This document shows, one piece after another, positions 1 through 6,195 of a stretch of DNA of 11,030 nucleotides. Position 1 is the first letter of the stretch. Every line of letters begins with the position of its first letter. Under the pieces are notes generated by a model. It saw only the letters and a list, made by a program, of their open reading frames with translations, was not told the DNA's origin and did not search any database. This DNA is from Firmicutes bacterium UBA5774 (lineage in GTDB: Bacteria; Bacillota; Clostridia; Peptostreptococcales; Anaerovoracaceae). The DNA lies in assembly GCA_002418625.1 (NCBI GenBank), contig DIEM01000063.1, positions 1 through 11,030 on the forward strand. The letters are read 5' to 3'. A program made the translations under genes and the position numbers.

Positions 1-1
1 T

Positions 2-289
2 ATTGATGAGTGTGTCGAAGGTGTGGTCAGATTAATGCGGTCCGATTTTTCCGAGCCGGTCAACATTGGATCCGATGAGCTGGTCACGATCCATGAGCTG
101 GCTTGCATGATCATAGGCATATCGGGGAAGGACCTTGACATCAAATGCATCGATGGGCCTCAAGGCGTCAGGGGGAGAAAATCGGACAACCGGCTGATCA
201 GGAAAGTATTGTCCTGGAGCCCGGAAAAACCTCTGATCGAGGGTATGGGAAAGACTTACCGATGGGTGTCGGAGCAGATGGGGCTATGA
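2..289 (+). CDS. NAD-dependent sugar epimerase, GDP-mannose 3,5-epimerase-like (C-terminal fragment)
   Basis: Only the last 95 codons are present; the gene begins upstream of the window, and the open frame runs from base 2 (Ile-Asp-Glu-Cys-Val-Glu-Gly) to a TGA at 287-289. Seen: the segments IDECVEGV, EPVNIGSDE and GPQGVRGRKSDN, followed by a closing helix ending in WVSEQMGL. From memory, these match the C-terminal substrate-binding part of the extended short-chain dehydrogenase/reductase family, and closely match plant GDP-mannose 3,5-epimerase (EPVNIGSDE, GVRGRNSDN). Such enzymes act in the cytoplasm on nucleotide sugars for polysaccharide or glycoconjugate synthesis. The Rossmann fold and the Tyr-x3-Lys active site lie outside the window, so the exact substrate is an inference; another GDP- or UDP-sugar epimerase is possible. 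The stop codon overlaps the start of the next gene (ATGA), which suggests translational coupling. Confidence 0.85.
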   Translation: MDECVEGVVRLMRSDFSEPVNIGSDELVTIHELACMIIGISGKDLDIKCIDGPQGVRGRKSDNRLIRKVLSWSPEKPLIEGMGKTYRWVSEQMGL

Positions 290-1416
290 TTATGAGCAGA
301 GGATCCATAAATAAATATGCAATGGCCATCGCAGCGGTTCTGCTGTTGACATTTTCAATGGTGGCTTGCGCTCCGGATGAACCGTACGAATTCAATGAAA
401 ACGGCAGCACTCCTCCGGAGGAAACGGCGGCTGAAGAGATCACGAATGAAACGGAAAAGAAATTCGTACAGATCCTTGACCGATATCATGCATCCATTCC
501 GGCTTTAACACCCGGAGCGGCCGCGTCCCCGGAAGATCAGAAAGACATGGTCGACCGCATGATCCTGCTGTATGATCTGAAGGCGCCTTCACAGGAAATC
601 CACGAGCTCTATGAGCAGGGCATCACCCAATTGTCTCAGGAGCAGGCAGACCGTTTTGCCGCCTATGCGATCTCCGGCATGAGAAGGAACAGCTTCAATG
701 ATTATGTTGTCTTGGAGCAGTATTTGAGTGAGCCGGGGTTTCTTGAACGTTTTTTTGAGGAGGCGGAGCGCGTGGATCATAAATATGTCGAGTTGAATCG
801 GGATCCGTCAGCGATCCGGGACCCGGAAGTGAAAAAGATCATTGAAGAGGCAGGCAGGCAGGGGTACTTCATTGCCAGCGCCGAGGGGATGCTTTACTAT
901 CTTGTGGATTTTACGGTATTCGCAAAGTACAGGGAGTATCATACGGAGCCGATGGCATCGCTGATCGAGACTCTGGCTATTGACAATCTTGATCCGATGG
1001 CGTCGGACGCCGCGCTGATCATCAGTAGAGAGGCTATCGCGGCGAGGGCTTACAATATGGAAAAGATGCTGGCCGATTATAAGGGAACGACTTATGAAAA
1101 ATATTTGGCGATCCGATTCAGGGACCACATGAGAATATTGTTTTTCGGAACAGACAATACGCCTGCTTTCAGTTATGACACAAATCTGATGAACGATGCG
1201 ACGGCGGAACTGCTCGGCAGGATCGCAACGATGGAGGATTCCTTCATGGCCCGGCTGACTGGCGAATATATGACGCTTATTGAATCAAACGGCGGTAAAA
1301 TGGATGACGCCGTCAGGTTGGAAGCCGCGGCGATACTGGAGGCTATCGACGTGAAGTATGATTTGACGGAACAGGCGATGGATGATTATGGACGGTGGCT
1401 GTCAGGAGAGCTTTAG
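286..1416 (+). CDS. Predicted lipoprotein of unknown function
   Basis: A 376-residue protein that I do not recognise. It has a type II signal peptide: a basic start (MIMSRGSINKY), a hydrophobic stretch at about residues 12-24, and a lipobox-like MVAC with the lipid-acceptor cysteine at residue 28. This suggests it is anchored on the outer face of the cytoplasmic membrane. After the cysteine comes an acidic, Pro/Thr/Glu-rich linker to about residue 60. The rest is predominantly helical, with charged amphipathic stretches and no further membrane segment, and no catalytic motif stands out. The frame stays open upstream to base 145, but the start at 286 is chosen because it places the signal peptide at the N-terminus and overlaps the epimerase stop by four bases; ATG at 292 is an equally plausible start two codons later. 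The overlap suggests cotranscription with a sugar-nucleotide gene, so a cell-envelope role is possible but unproven. Confidence 0.75.
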   Translation: MIMSRGSINKYAMAIAAVLLLTFSMVACAPDEPYEFNENGSTPPEETAAEEITNETEKKFVQILDRYHASIPALTPGAAASPEDQKDMVDRMILLYDLKAPSQEIHELYEQGITQLSQEQADRFAAYAISGMRRNSFNDYVVLEQYLSEPGFLERFFEEAERVDHKYVELNRDPSAIRDPEVKKIIEEAGRQGYFIASAEGMLYYLVDFTVFAKYREYHTEPMASLIETLAIDNLDPMASDAALIISREAIAARAYNMEKMLADYKGTTYEKYLAIRFRDHMRILFFGTDNTPAFSYDTNLMNDATAELLGRIATMEDSFMARLTGEYMTLIESNGGKMDDAVRLEAAAILEAIDVKYDLTEQAMDDYGRWLSGEL

Positions 1417-1457
1417 ACCGGCTTATTGATCAATGCCGCGATAGCGGAGGTGTTATA

Positions 1458-2954
1458 ATGAATATCCTTGTCTTAAAATTTAAAGAGGTAATATACGCCG
1501 TTCTGCCGGTCATATTCATCGTGACTTTATTGCATTTCACGCTAACGCCTCTTTCGATGCCGCTGATCGCCCGATTCGGGATCGGAACGGTACTCGTCAT
1601 CGTCGGACTGGCTGTATTCCTGTTTGGTGTTGATGTCGGACTCACGCCTGTCGGAAATGCTATGGGAGCAGCCCTGTCCAAGACCAATAAGCTTTGGATC
1701 GTCATCGGCGCAGGCATTCTTCTGGGTTTTTTCATTTCTATTGCAGAACCGGATCTTCATATCCTGGCGGGGCAAATCGAATTGGTGACGGACGGCCTCA
1801 TATCCAAGGCTGCCATTGTTGCGGTGGTATCTGTCGGCATCGCGCTTTTCATGTCAGCAGGCCTTGTCAGGATCGTTTACAACTATCCGCTCTACAAGCT
1901 TCTGACGTTATTGTACCTGGTCATACTGATATTGTCGCTGCTGACGTCAAAGGAATTCCTGGCTATAGCCTTTGATTCTTCCGGCGCAACGACAGGAGCG
2001 CTGACGGTGCCGTTCATTCTGGCACTCGCCATTGGTGTCGCAGAATTGAAGAAGGACCGTAAGGCTTCCGAAAACGACAGCTTCGGATTGGTCGCCGTGG
2101 CGTCCGCCGGTGCGATCATAGCAGTCCTGGTCATGAGCATCGTTTCGAAATCCGATAAGATATCAGGCAGCCTGAATTATAGCGACATTCATTCGAGTTC
2201 GATCATTCTGCCCTTCATCAAAGCGCTGCCGCTGATATTTGCTGAAATCCTAATTGCGCTGACCCCCATCCTGATTATTTTTCTGATCATGCAGAAGATG
2301 TCAATCAAGATGTCCAAAAGGACCTTCAAGAAACGCCTTGTCGGATTTGCGCTGACACTGGCAGGACTGGTACTGTTTCTTACAGGCGTCAATGCCGGGT
2401 TCATGGAGGTCGGGAGCATTGTGGGCTATGAAGCTGCGTCCCTGGGGAATAAATCATACGTCATCATCGTCGGATTTGTGCTGGGCTTCGTGACGATACT
2501 GGCGGAACCTGCCGTCCATGTGCTGACGCTGCAAATCGAAGAAGTGACGAGCGGCTATGTCAAGCGCAGAATCGTTCTGGGATTCTTGTCGATCGGCGTA
2601 AGCCTGGCTGTGGGACTGTCCATGATCAGGATATTGATTCCCGGGATCCAGTTGTGGCATTATTTGCTGCCAGGATATTTGATCGCTGTGCTGATGTCAT
2701 ATTTGACGCCCAAGCTGTTTGTCGGCATCGCGTTCGACTCAGGGGGCGTTGCTTCTGGACCCATGACGGCGACCTTCATTTTGGCTTTCGCCCATGGCGT
2801 GGCTGAGGCGACGGAGGGAGCGGATGTATTGGTCGACGGCTTCGGCATGATTGCCATGGTGGCGCTGATGCCGATCATTGCGATCCAGGCGCTGGGTCTG
2901 ATATATAAAATAAAATCAAAAAAAACGGGAGGGAGCGATCATGGAGCAGCATGA
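1458..2954 (+). CDS. DUF1538 family membrane protein, two-repeat putative transporter
   Basis: A 498-residue polytopic membrane protein made of two homologous halves. Repeat 1 (about residues 40-230) carries AEPDLH at 96-101 and FDSSGATTG at 172-180; repeat 2 (about 293-486) carries AEPAVH at 349-354 and FDSGGVASG at 426-434. These Glu/His- and Asp/Ser/Gly-rich motifs sit in otherwise hydrophobic sequence and are typical of what I recall for DUF1538. They are good candidates for a substrate or ion path within an inverted or pseudo-symmetric fold. A charged loop at about 198-208 and a polar stretch at 230-247 separate the halves. ATG 1458 is preferred over the longer open frame from 1395 because GGAGGTG lies just upstream and the sequence becomes hydrophobic at once. 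The substrate is unknown. The next gene encodes a P-II-like protein whose start lies within this gene, suggesting that transport is gated by a nucleotide- or metabolite-sensing partner. Confidence 0.88.
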   Translation: MNILVLKFKEVIYAVLPVIFIVTLLHFTLTPLSMPLIARFGIGTVLVIVGLAVFLFGVDVGLTPVGNAMGAALSKTNKLWIVIGAGILLGFFISIAEPDLHILAGQIELVTDGLISKAAIVAVVSVGIALFMSAGLVRIVYNYPLYKLLTLLYLVILILSLLTSKEFLAIAFDSSGATTGALTVPFILALAIGVAELKKDRKASENDSFGLVAVASAGAIIAVLVMSIVSKSDKISGSLNYSDIHSSSIILPFIKALPLIFAEILIALTPILIIFLIMQKMSIKMSKRTFKKRLVGFALTLAGLVLFLTGVNAGFMEVGSIVGYEAASLGNKSYVIIVGFVLGFVTILAEPAVHVLTLQIEEVTSGYVKRRIVLGFLSIGVSLAVGLSMIRILIPGIQLWHYLLPGYLIAVLMSYLTPKLFVGIAFDSGGVASGPMTATFILAFAHGVAEATEGADVLVDGFGMIAMVALMPIIAIQALGLIYKIKSKKTGGSDHGAA

Positions 2955-3609
2955 CGGACAAAACAGCTTCGAGCTGATATGCGTTGTCGTTGATTTTGGA
3001 AAGGGCAGTGAAGTGCTTCAACATGCCAAGCGGCTCGGCATAAGCGGGGGCACGGTCTTTTGGGGAGAAAATGCAGTGGGCGGTTTTCTTTTCGACCTTT
3101 TATCATTGCGCGATATAAGGAAAGAAATCATACTGATGGGAGCGGAGAAAGTAAAGGCGGGTCATGTTCTGGAACTCCTGGTGAAAGAGTTCGAATTCGA
3201 CGAGCCTGGCAACGGCGCCGGGTTCACCATTTCAGTATGCGGCGTAACGGGAGCAAGGTGCTTCGTATGCGAAGGCATCAAAGAGAGAAAGGATGTTGAT
3301 GGTGCTATGTATCATTTAATCACAGCGATAGTCGACAAAGGCAAGGCGGAAATGGTGATCGATGCCGCCGTGAAGGTGGGATCGAGCGGCGGAGTGATCA
3401 TCAACGCCCGAGGTTCAGGAGTCAATGAAACACAAAAGGTGTTCCTGATGGATATCGAGCCCGAAAAAGAAATCGTCCTGATCTTGTCGAACGTAGAAAA
3501 GACCGGGGTTATTGTAGCATCCGTCAGAAAGGATCTGAAAATGGACGAGCCGGGCAACGGCATCATTTTCATCCAGGATGTGAATAAGGCCTACGGATCT
3601 TTCGACTGA
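2941..3609 (+). CDS. Tandem P-II-like signalling protein (two fused GlnB-like domains)
   Basis: A 222-residue soluble protein with two P-II (GlnB-like) ferredoxin-type domains: about residues 10-103 and 122-220. Both halves carry a hydrophobic first strand (ELICVVVDFGKG; YHLITAIVDKGK), a Gly-rich turn (GISGGTVFWG; GSSGGVIINARG) and the same late motif, DEPGNG, at 87-92 and 202-207. The second domain ends in IIFIQDVNKAYG, much like P-II C-termini. Classical GlnB is about 112 residues and trimeric, so this is a fused duplication. I see no canonical T-loop uridylylation tyrosine. Three cysteines (C100, C107, C110) lie in or near the linker. The start has a strong GGGAGGGAG site and overlaps the DUF1538 stop by 14 bases, so the two are very probably coupled in translation. 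Inference: it binds a nucleotide or metabolite and regulates the DUF1538 transporter. It is unlikely to be an ordinary nitrogen regulator, as no amtB or glnA is nearby. Confidence 0.85.
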   Translation: MEQHDGQNSFELICVVVDFGKGSEVLQHAKRLGISGGTVFWGENAVGGFLFDLLSLRDIRKEIILMGAEKVKAGHVLELLVKEFEFDEPGNGAGFTISVCGVTGARCFVCEGIKERKDVDGAMYHLITAIVDKGKAEMVIDAAVKVGSSGGVIINARGSGVNETQKVFLMDIEPEKEIVLILSNVEKTGVIVASVRKDLKMDEPGNGIIFIQDVNKAYGSFD

Positions 3610-3641
3610 GCGGATAAGCCAGACTTATCGCGGAAAATATA

Positions 3642-3699
3642 AACTGCGGCAAATATCGGGATTTCATGCGTATGATCATTCCCGGCATATGCCGCAGTT
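3642..3699. terminator. Bidirectional terminator between convergent genes
   Basis: A 10-bp perfect stem (AACTGCGGCA at 3642-3651 with TGCCGCAGTT at 3690-3699) continues with imperfect pairing through CGGG/CCCG and encloses a loop of about 20 bases. On the minus strand it is followed by TTATATTTT, and on the plus strand by TTCGTTTA, so it could stop both the P-II-like operon and the convergent flavoprotein gene. A smaller 6-bp hairpin (GATAAG/CTTATC) lies at 3613-3629. No gene is seen in 3610-3730. Confidence 0.65.
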
Positions 3700-3730
3700 C
3701 GTTTATGTACAGGCAGTGTAAATGCCCTTT

Positions 3731-5104
3731 TTAGATTTCCAATCCCTCGTTCAGGTATCTGCAAGTGGAGGCAATGGCGTTCATGGCGGCAGCGTTGATC
3801 GGATACGCGATCGGCGATGCGGAAATCAGCGGATGCGTTGCAACCTGGAACGTATTCAGTTCCGTTGCCGTGATGCCTTTTTGAATAGCAAGGCTCAGGA
3901 TGTTGATCATTTCAGCGACCGTATCGCCGCCGGAAATCTGTGCGCCGAGAATGATGCCGGAGCACTTGGAGAACATCAATTTGATGTTGGTCTTTTGTGC
4001 GCCGGGCAAAGAGCCAGGATGACGGTCCATAGTCGTGAATTCTCCTGTCATGATGCTGAAGCCTTCCTGAAGGGCACGGGCTTCGGTAATGCCGGCGGCC
4101 GCAAATGTGCATCCAGCAATTTTAGTCGAAAAAGCACTGATTGTTCCCTTGTTCGCACGTACAAGCCTTAAATGGAATGCGTTGCATCCGGCGATCTTCG
4201 CTTCCATAGCGGCGGTCGACGCAAGAAGAACGGGGACATCCTTATGAGTAAAGAAACACTTCTTTTCAGCACAGTCGCCGACGGCGAAAATATTGGGGTC
4301 GCTTGTCCTGGTGTACTGATCGACCACAACGGCTCCCCTGTCAGTGACATTCAAACCGGCTTCGGCGGCCAGCGCGGCATTTGGCTTGACGCCGAGCCCA
4401 AGGATCACGAGATCTGCAGGCACGATTTCGCCGCTGTCAAGCTCGATTGCCTCGACGGTCTTTTCCCCTATGATTTTCTTGACCTTCGTCTTTGTAAGAA
4501 CGCGTATGCCGCTATCTTTAAGAAGATTCTCTATCTCGTCGGTGAAAGCTTTGTCAAAGGCCTGCCATAAGCAGGCGTCGGCCAGTTCGACCAAAGTCAC
4601 ATTTTTGCCTAATAAGCGGATCTGCTCTGCGAATTCCACGCCGATGAAACCACCTCCGATGACGGTTACATTTTCTGCCGCCTGAACCTTTTCCAGCACG
4701 TGATTCAAATATTCCTGACGCTTCAAAACAGAAAAGACATTATCAAGATCATGACCAGGGATAAAAGTCGGAATGATGGGCAAAGAGCCGGTCGCTACGA
4801 TCAGTTTCTTGTATTCGATTGTTTCATTGCTTTCTGTTGTGACGACTTTAGCATCCTTGTCGATTTTAACGACGCGATCGATAATCACGTTTACATTAGC
4901 TTCAATAAGGCCTGCATCCGGGATCACGTTTTTATTGGTATCGTGGAGAGTACCATAAATATAAGGTATGCCGCATGGGACCATGACTTTTTCGGTGTCG
5001 CGGATCAGCGTGATGTCAATATCGCCATAAGCTTTTCTTGCGGTAGTCGCGCTCAGGATGCCTCCGGCGCTGCCGCCGATAACCAGTAAATCAGTTTTTT
5101 TCAT
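3731..5104 (-). CDS. FAD-dependent pyridine nucleotide-disulfide oxidoreductase (CoA-disulfide reductase / NADH oxidase-like)
   Basis: A 457-residue cytoplasmic flavoprotein of normal family length. Seen in order: an N-terminal FAD-binding loop VIGGSAGG (residues 8-15); a single redox cysteine at C44 in VPCGIPY; the ATGS motif (105-108); an NAD(P)H-binding loop VIGGGFIG (148-155); the second FAD motif IFAVGDCAE (272-280); and a C-terminal dimerisation domain including ATHPLISASP. A lone cysteine near position 43, rather than a CxxxxC pair, marks the CoA-disulfide reductase, NADH oxidase, NADH peroxidase and NADH-polysulfide reductase group. Sequence reading alone does not decide between these. 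There is no fused rhodanese domain. The start at 5104 is chosen for its GGAGGA site; the open frame extends further up to 5260 but would overlap the regulator. It lies 55 bases downstream of an arsR-family gene on the same strand, so it is probably cotranscribed and controlled by it. Likely role: oxygen, peroxide or low-molecular-weight disulfide/persulfide detoxification. Confidence 0.88.
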   Translation of the reverse strand: MKKTDLLVIGGSAGGILSATTARKAYGDIDITLIRDTEKVMVPCGIPYIYGTLHDTNKNVIPDAGLIEANVNVIIDRVVKIDKDAKVVTTESNETIEYKKLIVATGSLPIIPTFIPGHDLDNVFSVLKRQEYLNHVLEKVQAAENVTVIGGGFIGVEFAEQIRLLGKNVTLVELADACLWQAFDKAFTDEIENLLKDSGIRVLTKTKVKKIIGEKTVEAIELDSGEIVPADLVILGLGVKPNAALAAEAGLNVTDRGAVVVDQYTRTSDPNIFAVGDCAEKKCFFTHKDVPVLLASTAAMEAKIAGCNAFHLRLVRANKGTISAFSTKIAGCTFAAAGITEARALQEGFSIMTGEFTTMDRHPGSLPGAQKTNIKLMFSKCSGIILGAQISGGDTVAEMINILSLAIQKGITATELNTFQVATHPLISASPIAYPINAAAMNAIASTCRYLNEGLEI

Positions 5105-5159
5105 AGTTGAATTCCTCCATAAAATATTGTTAACGGCTGGATCATCATTTTCGATGTCT

Positions 5160-5462
5160 TCATTCCACAAAGAACTCATTGATGATCGATTTGACTTTTT
5201 TGCGGATCTCTTCATCGTGCATTGAATAGAGGATGGCTGTGCCATCCCGCTTTCCGGCAATGATCTTTGCGGACTTCAGTTTGGAAAGATGCTGCGAGAC
5301 CGTTGACTGGACTTCGCCGAGGCAATCCTGCATATCGGTGACGCTTATGCGGTCTTTTTCACATAATGCCTTGACGATGCATAATCGCTGCGGGTGGGCA
5401 AGCGCCTTTAGAACATTGGCTTTTTCAATGAACAGTTCAGGATCGGTTCGATAATCACTCAT
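5160..5462 (-). CDS. ArsR/SmtB-family winged-helix transcriptional regulator
   Basis: A 100-residue DNA-binding repressor. Seen: ALAHPQRLCIVKAL (α2), the helix-turn-helix QSTVSQHLSKLKSAKII (about residues 52-68) and the β-wing KRDGTAILYSM, all typical of ArsR. The frame also allows ATG at 5468, but its AGAGGG ribosome site would then abut the start; ATG at 5462 gives seven bases of spacing and is preferred. The classical α3 metal motif ELCVCDL is missing. Three cysteines remain (C28, C34 and C47 from this start), which leaves room for thiol- or persulfide-based sensing, as in the SqrR/BigR branch, but that is an inference. It is followed by the flavoprotein gene and preceded by a promoter with an inverted repeat, so autoregulation of a two-gene operon is likely. 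Confidence 0.88.
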   Translation of the reverse strand: MSDYRTDPELFIEKANVLKALAHPQRLCIVKALCEKDRISVTDMQDCLGEVQSTVSQHLSKLKSAKIIAGKRDGTAILYSMHDEEIRKKVKSIINEFFVE

Positions 5463-5484
5463 AAACATACCCTCTTTTTAATAT

Positions 5485-5508
5485 AACGTAATATTCATAT
5501 ATTGCGTT
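5485..5508. promoter_or_regulatory. Candidate ArsR operator (imperfect inverted repeat)
   Basis: A 24-base imperfect palindrome: left arm AACGTAATATTC, right arm ATATATTGCGTT. Nine of the twelve positions per arm are symmetric, including the outer AACG/CGTT and the inner AATAT/ATATT. It lies between the predicted minus-strand -10 box (5515-5520) and the ribosome site of the arsR-like gene, where a bound repressor would block transcription. The size and AT-rich 12+12 layout fit known ArsR/SmtB operators. Confidence 0.55.
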
Positions 5509-5514
5509 GTTCAA

Positions 5515-5542
5515 ATTATACCATAAGAAATTTCTATTACAA
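5515..5542 (-). promoter_or_regulatory. Promoter of the arsR-flavoprotein operon
   Basis: Read on the minus strand: a -35-like TTGTAA (5537-5542), a 16-base spacer and a perfect TATAAT -10 box (5515-5520). The start of transcription would fall just before or within the inverted repeat at 5485-5508. Confidence 0.6.
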
Positions 5543-5619
5543 GAGGTTAGGGGCATTACTTTGATATTTTTTTATTAATGATTAATTTTTCAGATAATTT
5601 ATTGCGCAGCCATGTTTTT

Positions 5620-5628
5620 TGCTATAAT
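5620..5628 (+). promoter_or_regulatory. Extended -10 promoter for the guanine deaminase operon
   Basis: TGCTATAAT (TGnTATAAT) at 5620-5628 is a full extended -10 element. Only a weak -35 (TTGCGC at 5602-5607) is visible, which is common for extended -10 promoters. The leader to the ATG at 5690 would be about 55 bases. It diverges from the arsR promoter on the other strand, and the two promoters are roughly 100 bases apart. Confidence 0.6.
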
Positions 5629-5689
5629 GGGCATATAGCCGATATTTTAAATCGCGGTTGCCCAGCTTGCTAAAGAGGGATACGGGGAA

Positions 5690-6145
5690 ATGAATAAATA
5701 TATCGAAATGGCAGTCAATGAAGCAAGAAATGGAATGCTGCAGGGAAAAGGCGGCCCCTTCGGCGCTGTGATCGTCAGGGATGATCAAGTGATCAGCTTG
5801 GCCTGCAATGAAGTTCTTAGCACAAACGACCCGACCGCGCATGCTGAAATCCTTGCGATCCGCAGAGCCGGCGAAAAGCTGGGGACTTATGATCTGAGCG
5901 GCTGCGTCATCTATGCGACGGCGGAACCATGCCCGATGTGCCTGGCCGCCATCATATGGGCGAATATCGATAAGGTCTATTATGCATCTTCGGTGGAAGA
6001 AGCCGAGAAAATAGGCTTTCGAGACAGCAGGATCTATCGGCATATGCGTGGAGAAGAGCGAATCATCGAGCTTGAGCAGATCGATAGCGAAGCCTGCGTT
6101 GAGTTATATGAAGCGTATAGAGAACTGGGCAGGACGATTTATTGA
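5690..6145 (+). CDS. guaD: Guanine deaminase (cytidine deaminase-like fold)
   Basis: A 151-residue cytoplasmic enzyme that would convert guanine to xanthine and ammonia in purine salvage or catabolism. Seen: GGPFGAVIV (residues 21-29), the zinc/proton-shuttle motif TAHAE with H51 and E53, and the zinc motif EPCPMC with C81 and C84, followed by AIIWA. From memory, these match Bacillus subtilis GuaD (about 156 residues), including NDPTAHAE, FxDSxIY and a C-terminal tyrosine; in that enzyme, the tail of one subunit contributes to the neighbour's active site. The alternative is a tRNA adenosine deaminase (TadA), but the FRDSRIY segment and the C-terminal tail favour GuaD. The ATG has GGGGAA directly before it and AGAGGG about ten bases up, so the ribosome site is not ideal. 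It is the first gene of a likely three-gene operon with dCTP deaminase and glutathione peroxidase. Confidence 0.85.
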   Translation: MNKYIEMAVNEARNGMLQGKGGPFGAVIVRDDQVISLACNEVLSTNDPTAHAEILAIRRAGEKLGTYDLSGCVIYATAEPCPMCLAAIIWANIDKVYYASSVEEAEKIGFRDSRIYRHMRGEERIIELEQIDSEACVELYEAYRELGRTIY

Positions 6146-6146
6146 T

Positions 6147-6172
6147 CATGCTTTGCCGCAGGGCAAAGCATG
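6147..6172 (+). promoter_or_regulatory. Intercistronic 11-bp hairpin between guaD and dcd
   Basis: CATGCTTTGCC (6147-6157) pairs perfectly with GGCAAAGCATG (6162-6172) around the four-base loop GCAG. It begins one base after the guaD stop codon and ends about ten bases before the AAGGAG site of the next gene. No U-tract follows, so it is unlikely to be a strong intrinsic terminator. An mRNA-stability or processing element, or a weak attenuator, is more likely. Confidence 0.6.
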
Positions 6173-6195
6173 CGAATGCATTAAGGAGATAACGC

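Noticed and set aside
3722..4171. 149-codon plus-strand open frame opposite the flavoprotein gene
   Set aside because: It is antisense to a gene with clear FAD/NAD motifs, shows no recognisable domain and has no ribosome site; several similar frames lie along the same gene.
5105..5159. Separate promoter for the flavoprotein gene
   Set aside because: No -35/-10 pair is visible in the short gap on the minus strand; cotranscription with the arsR-like gene is the simpler reading.
5629..5689. Purine riboswitch in the guaD leader
   Set aside because: The leader is only about 55-60 bases, and I see no three-way junction core or terminator/anti-terminator pairing.
5582..6043. 153-codon minus-strand open frame overlapping guaD
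   Set aside because: The plus-strand frame carries the deaminase zinc motifs, and the antisense frame has no features and begins inside the guaD gene.
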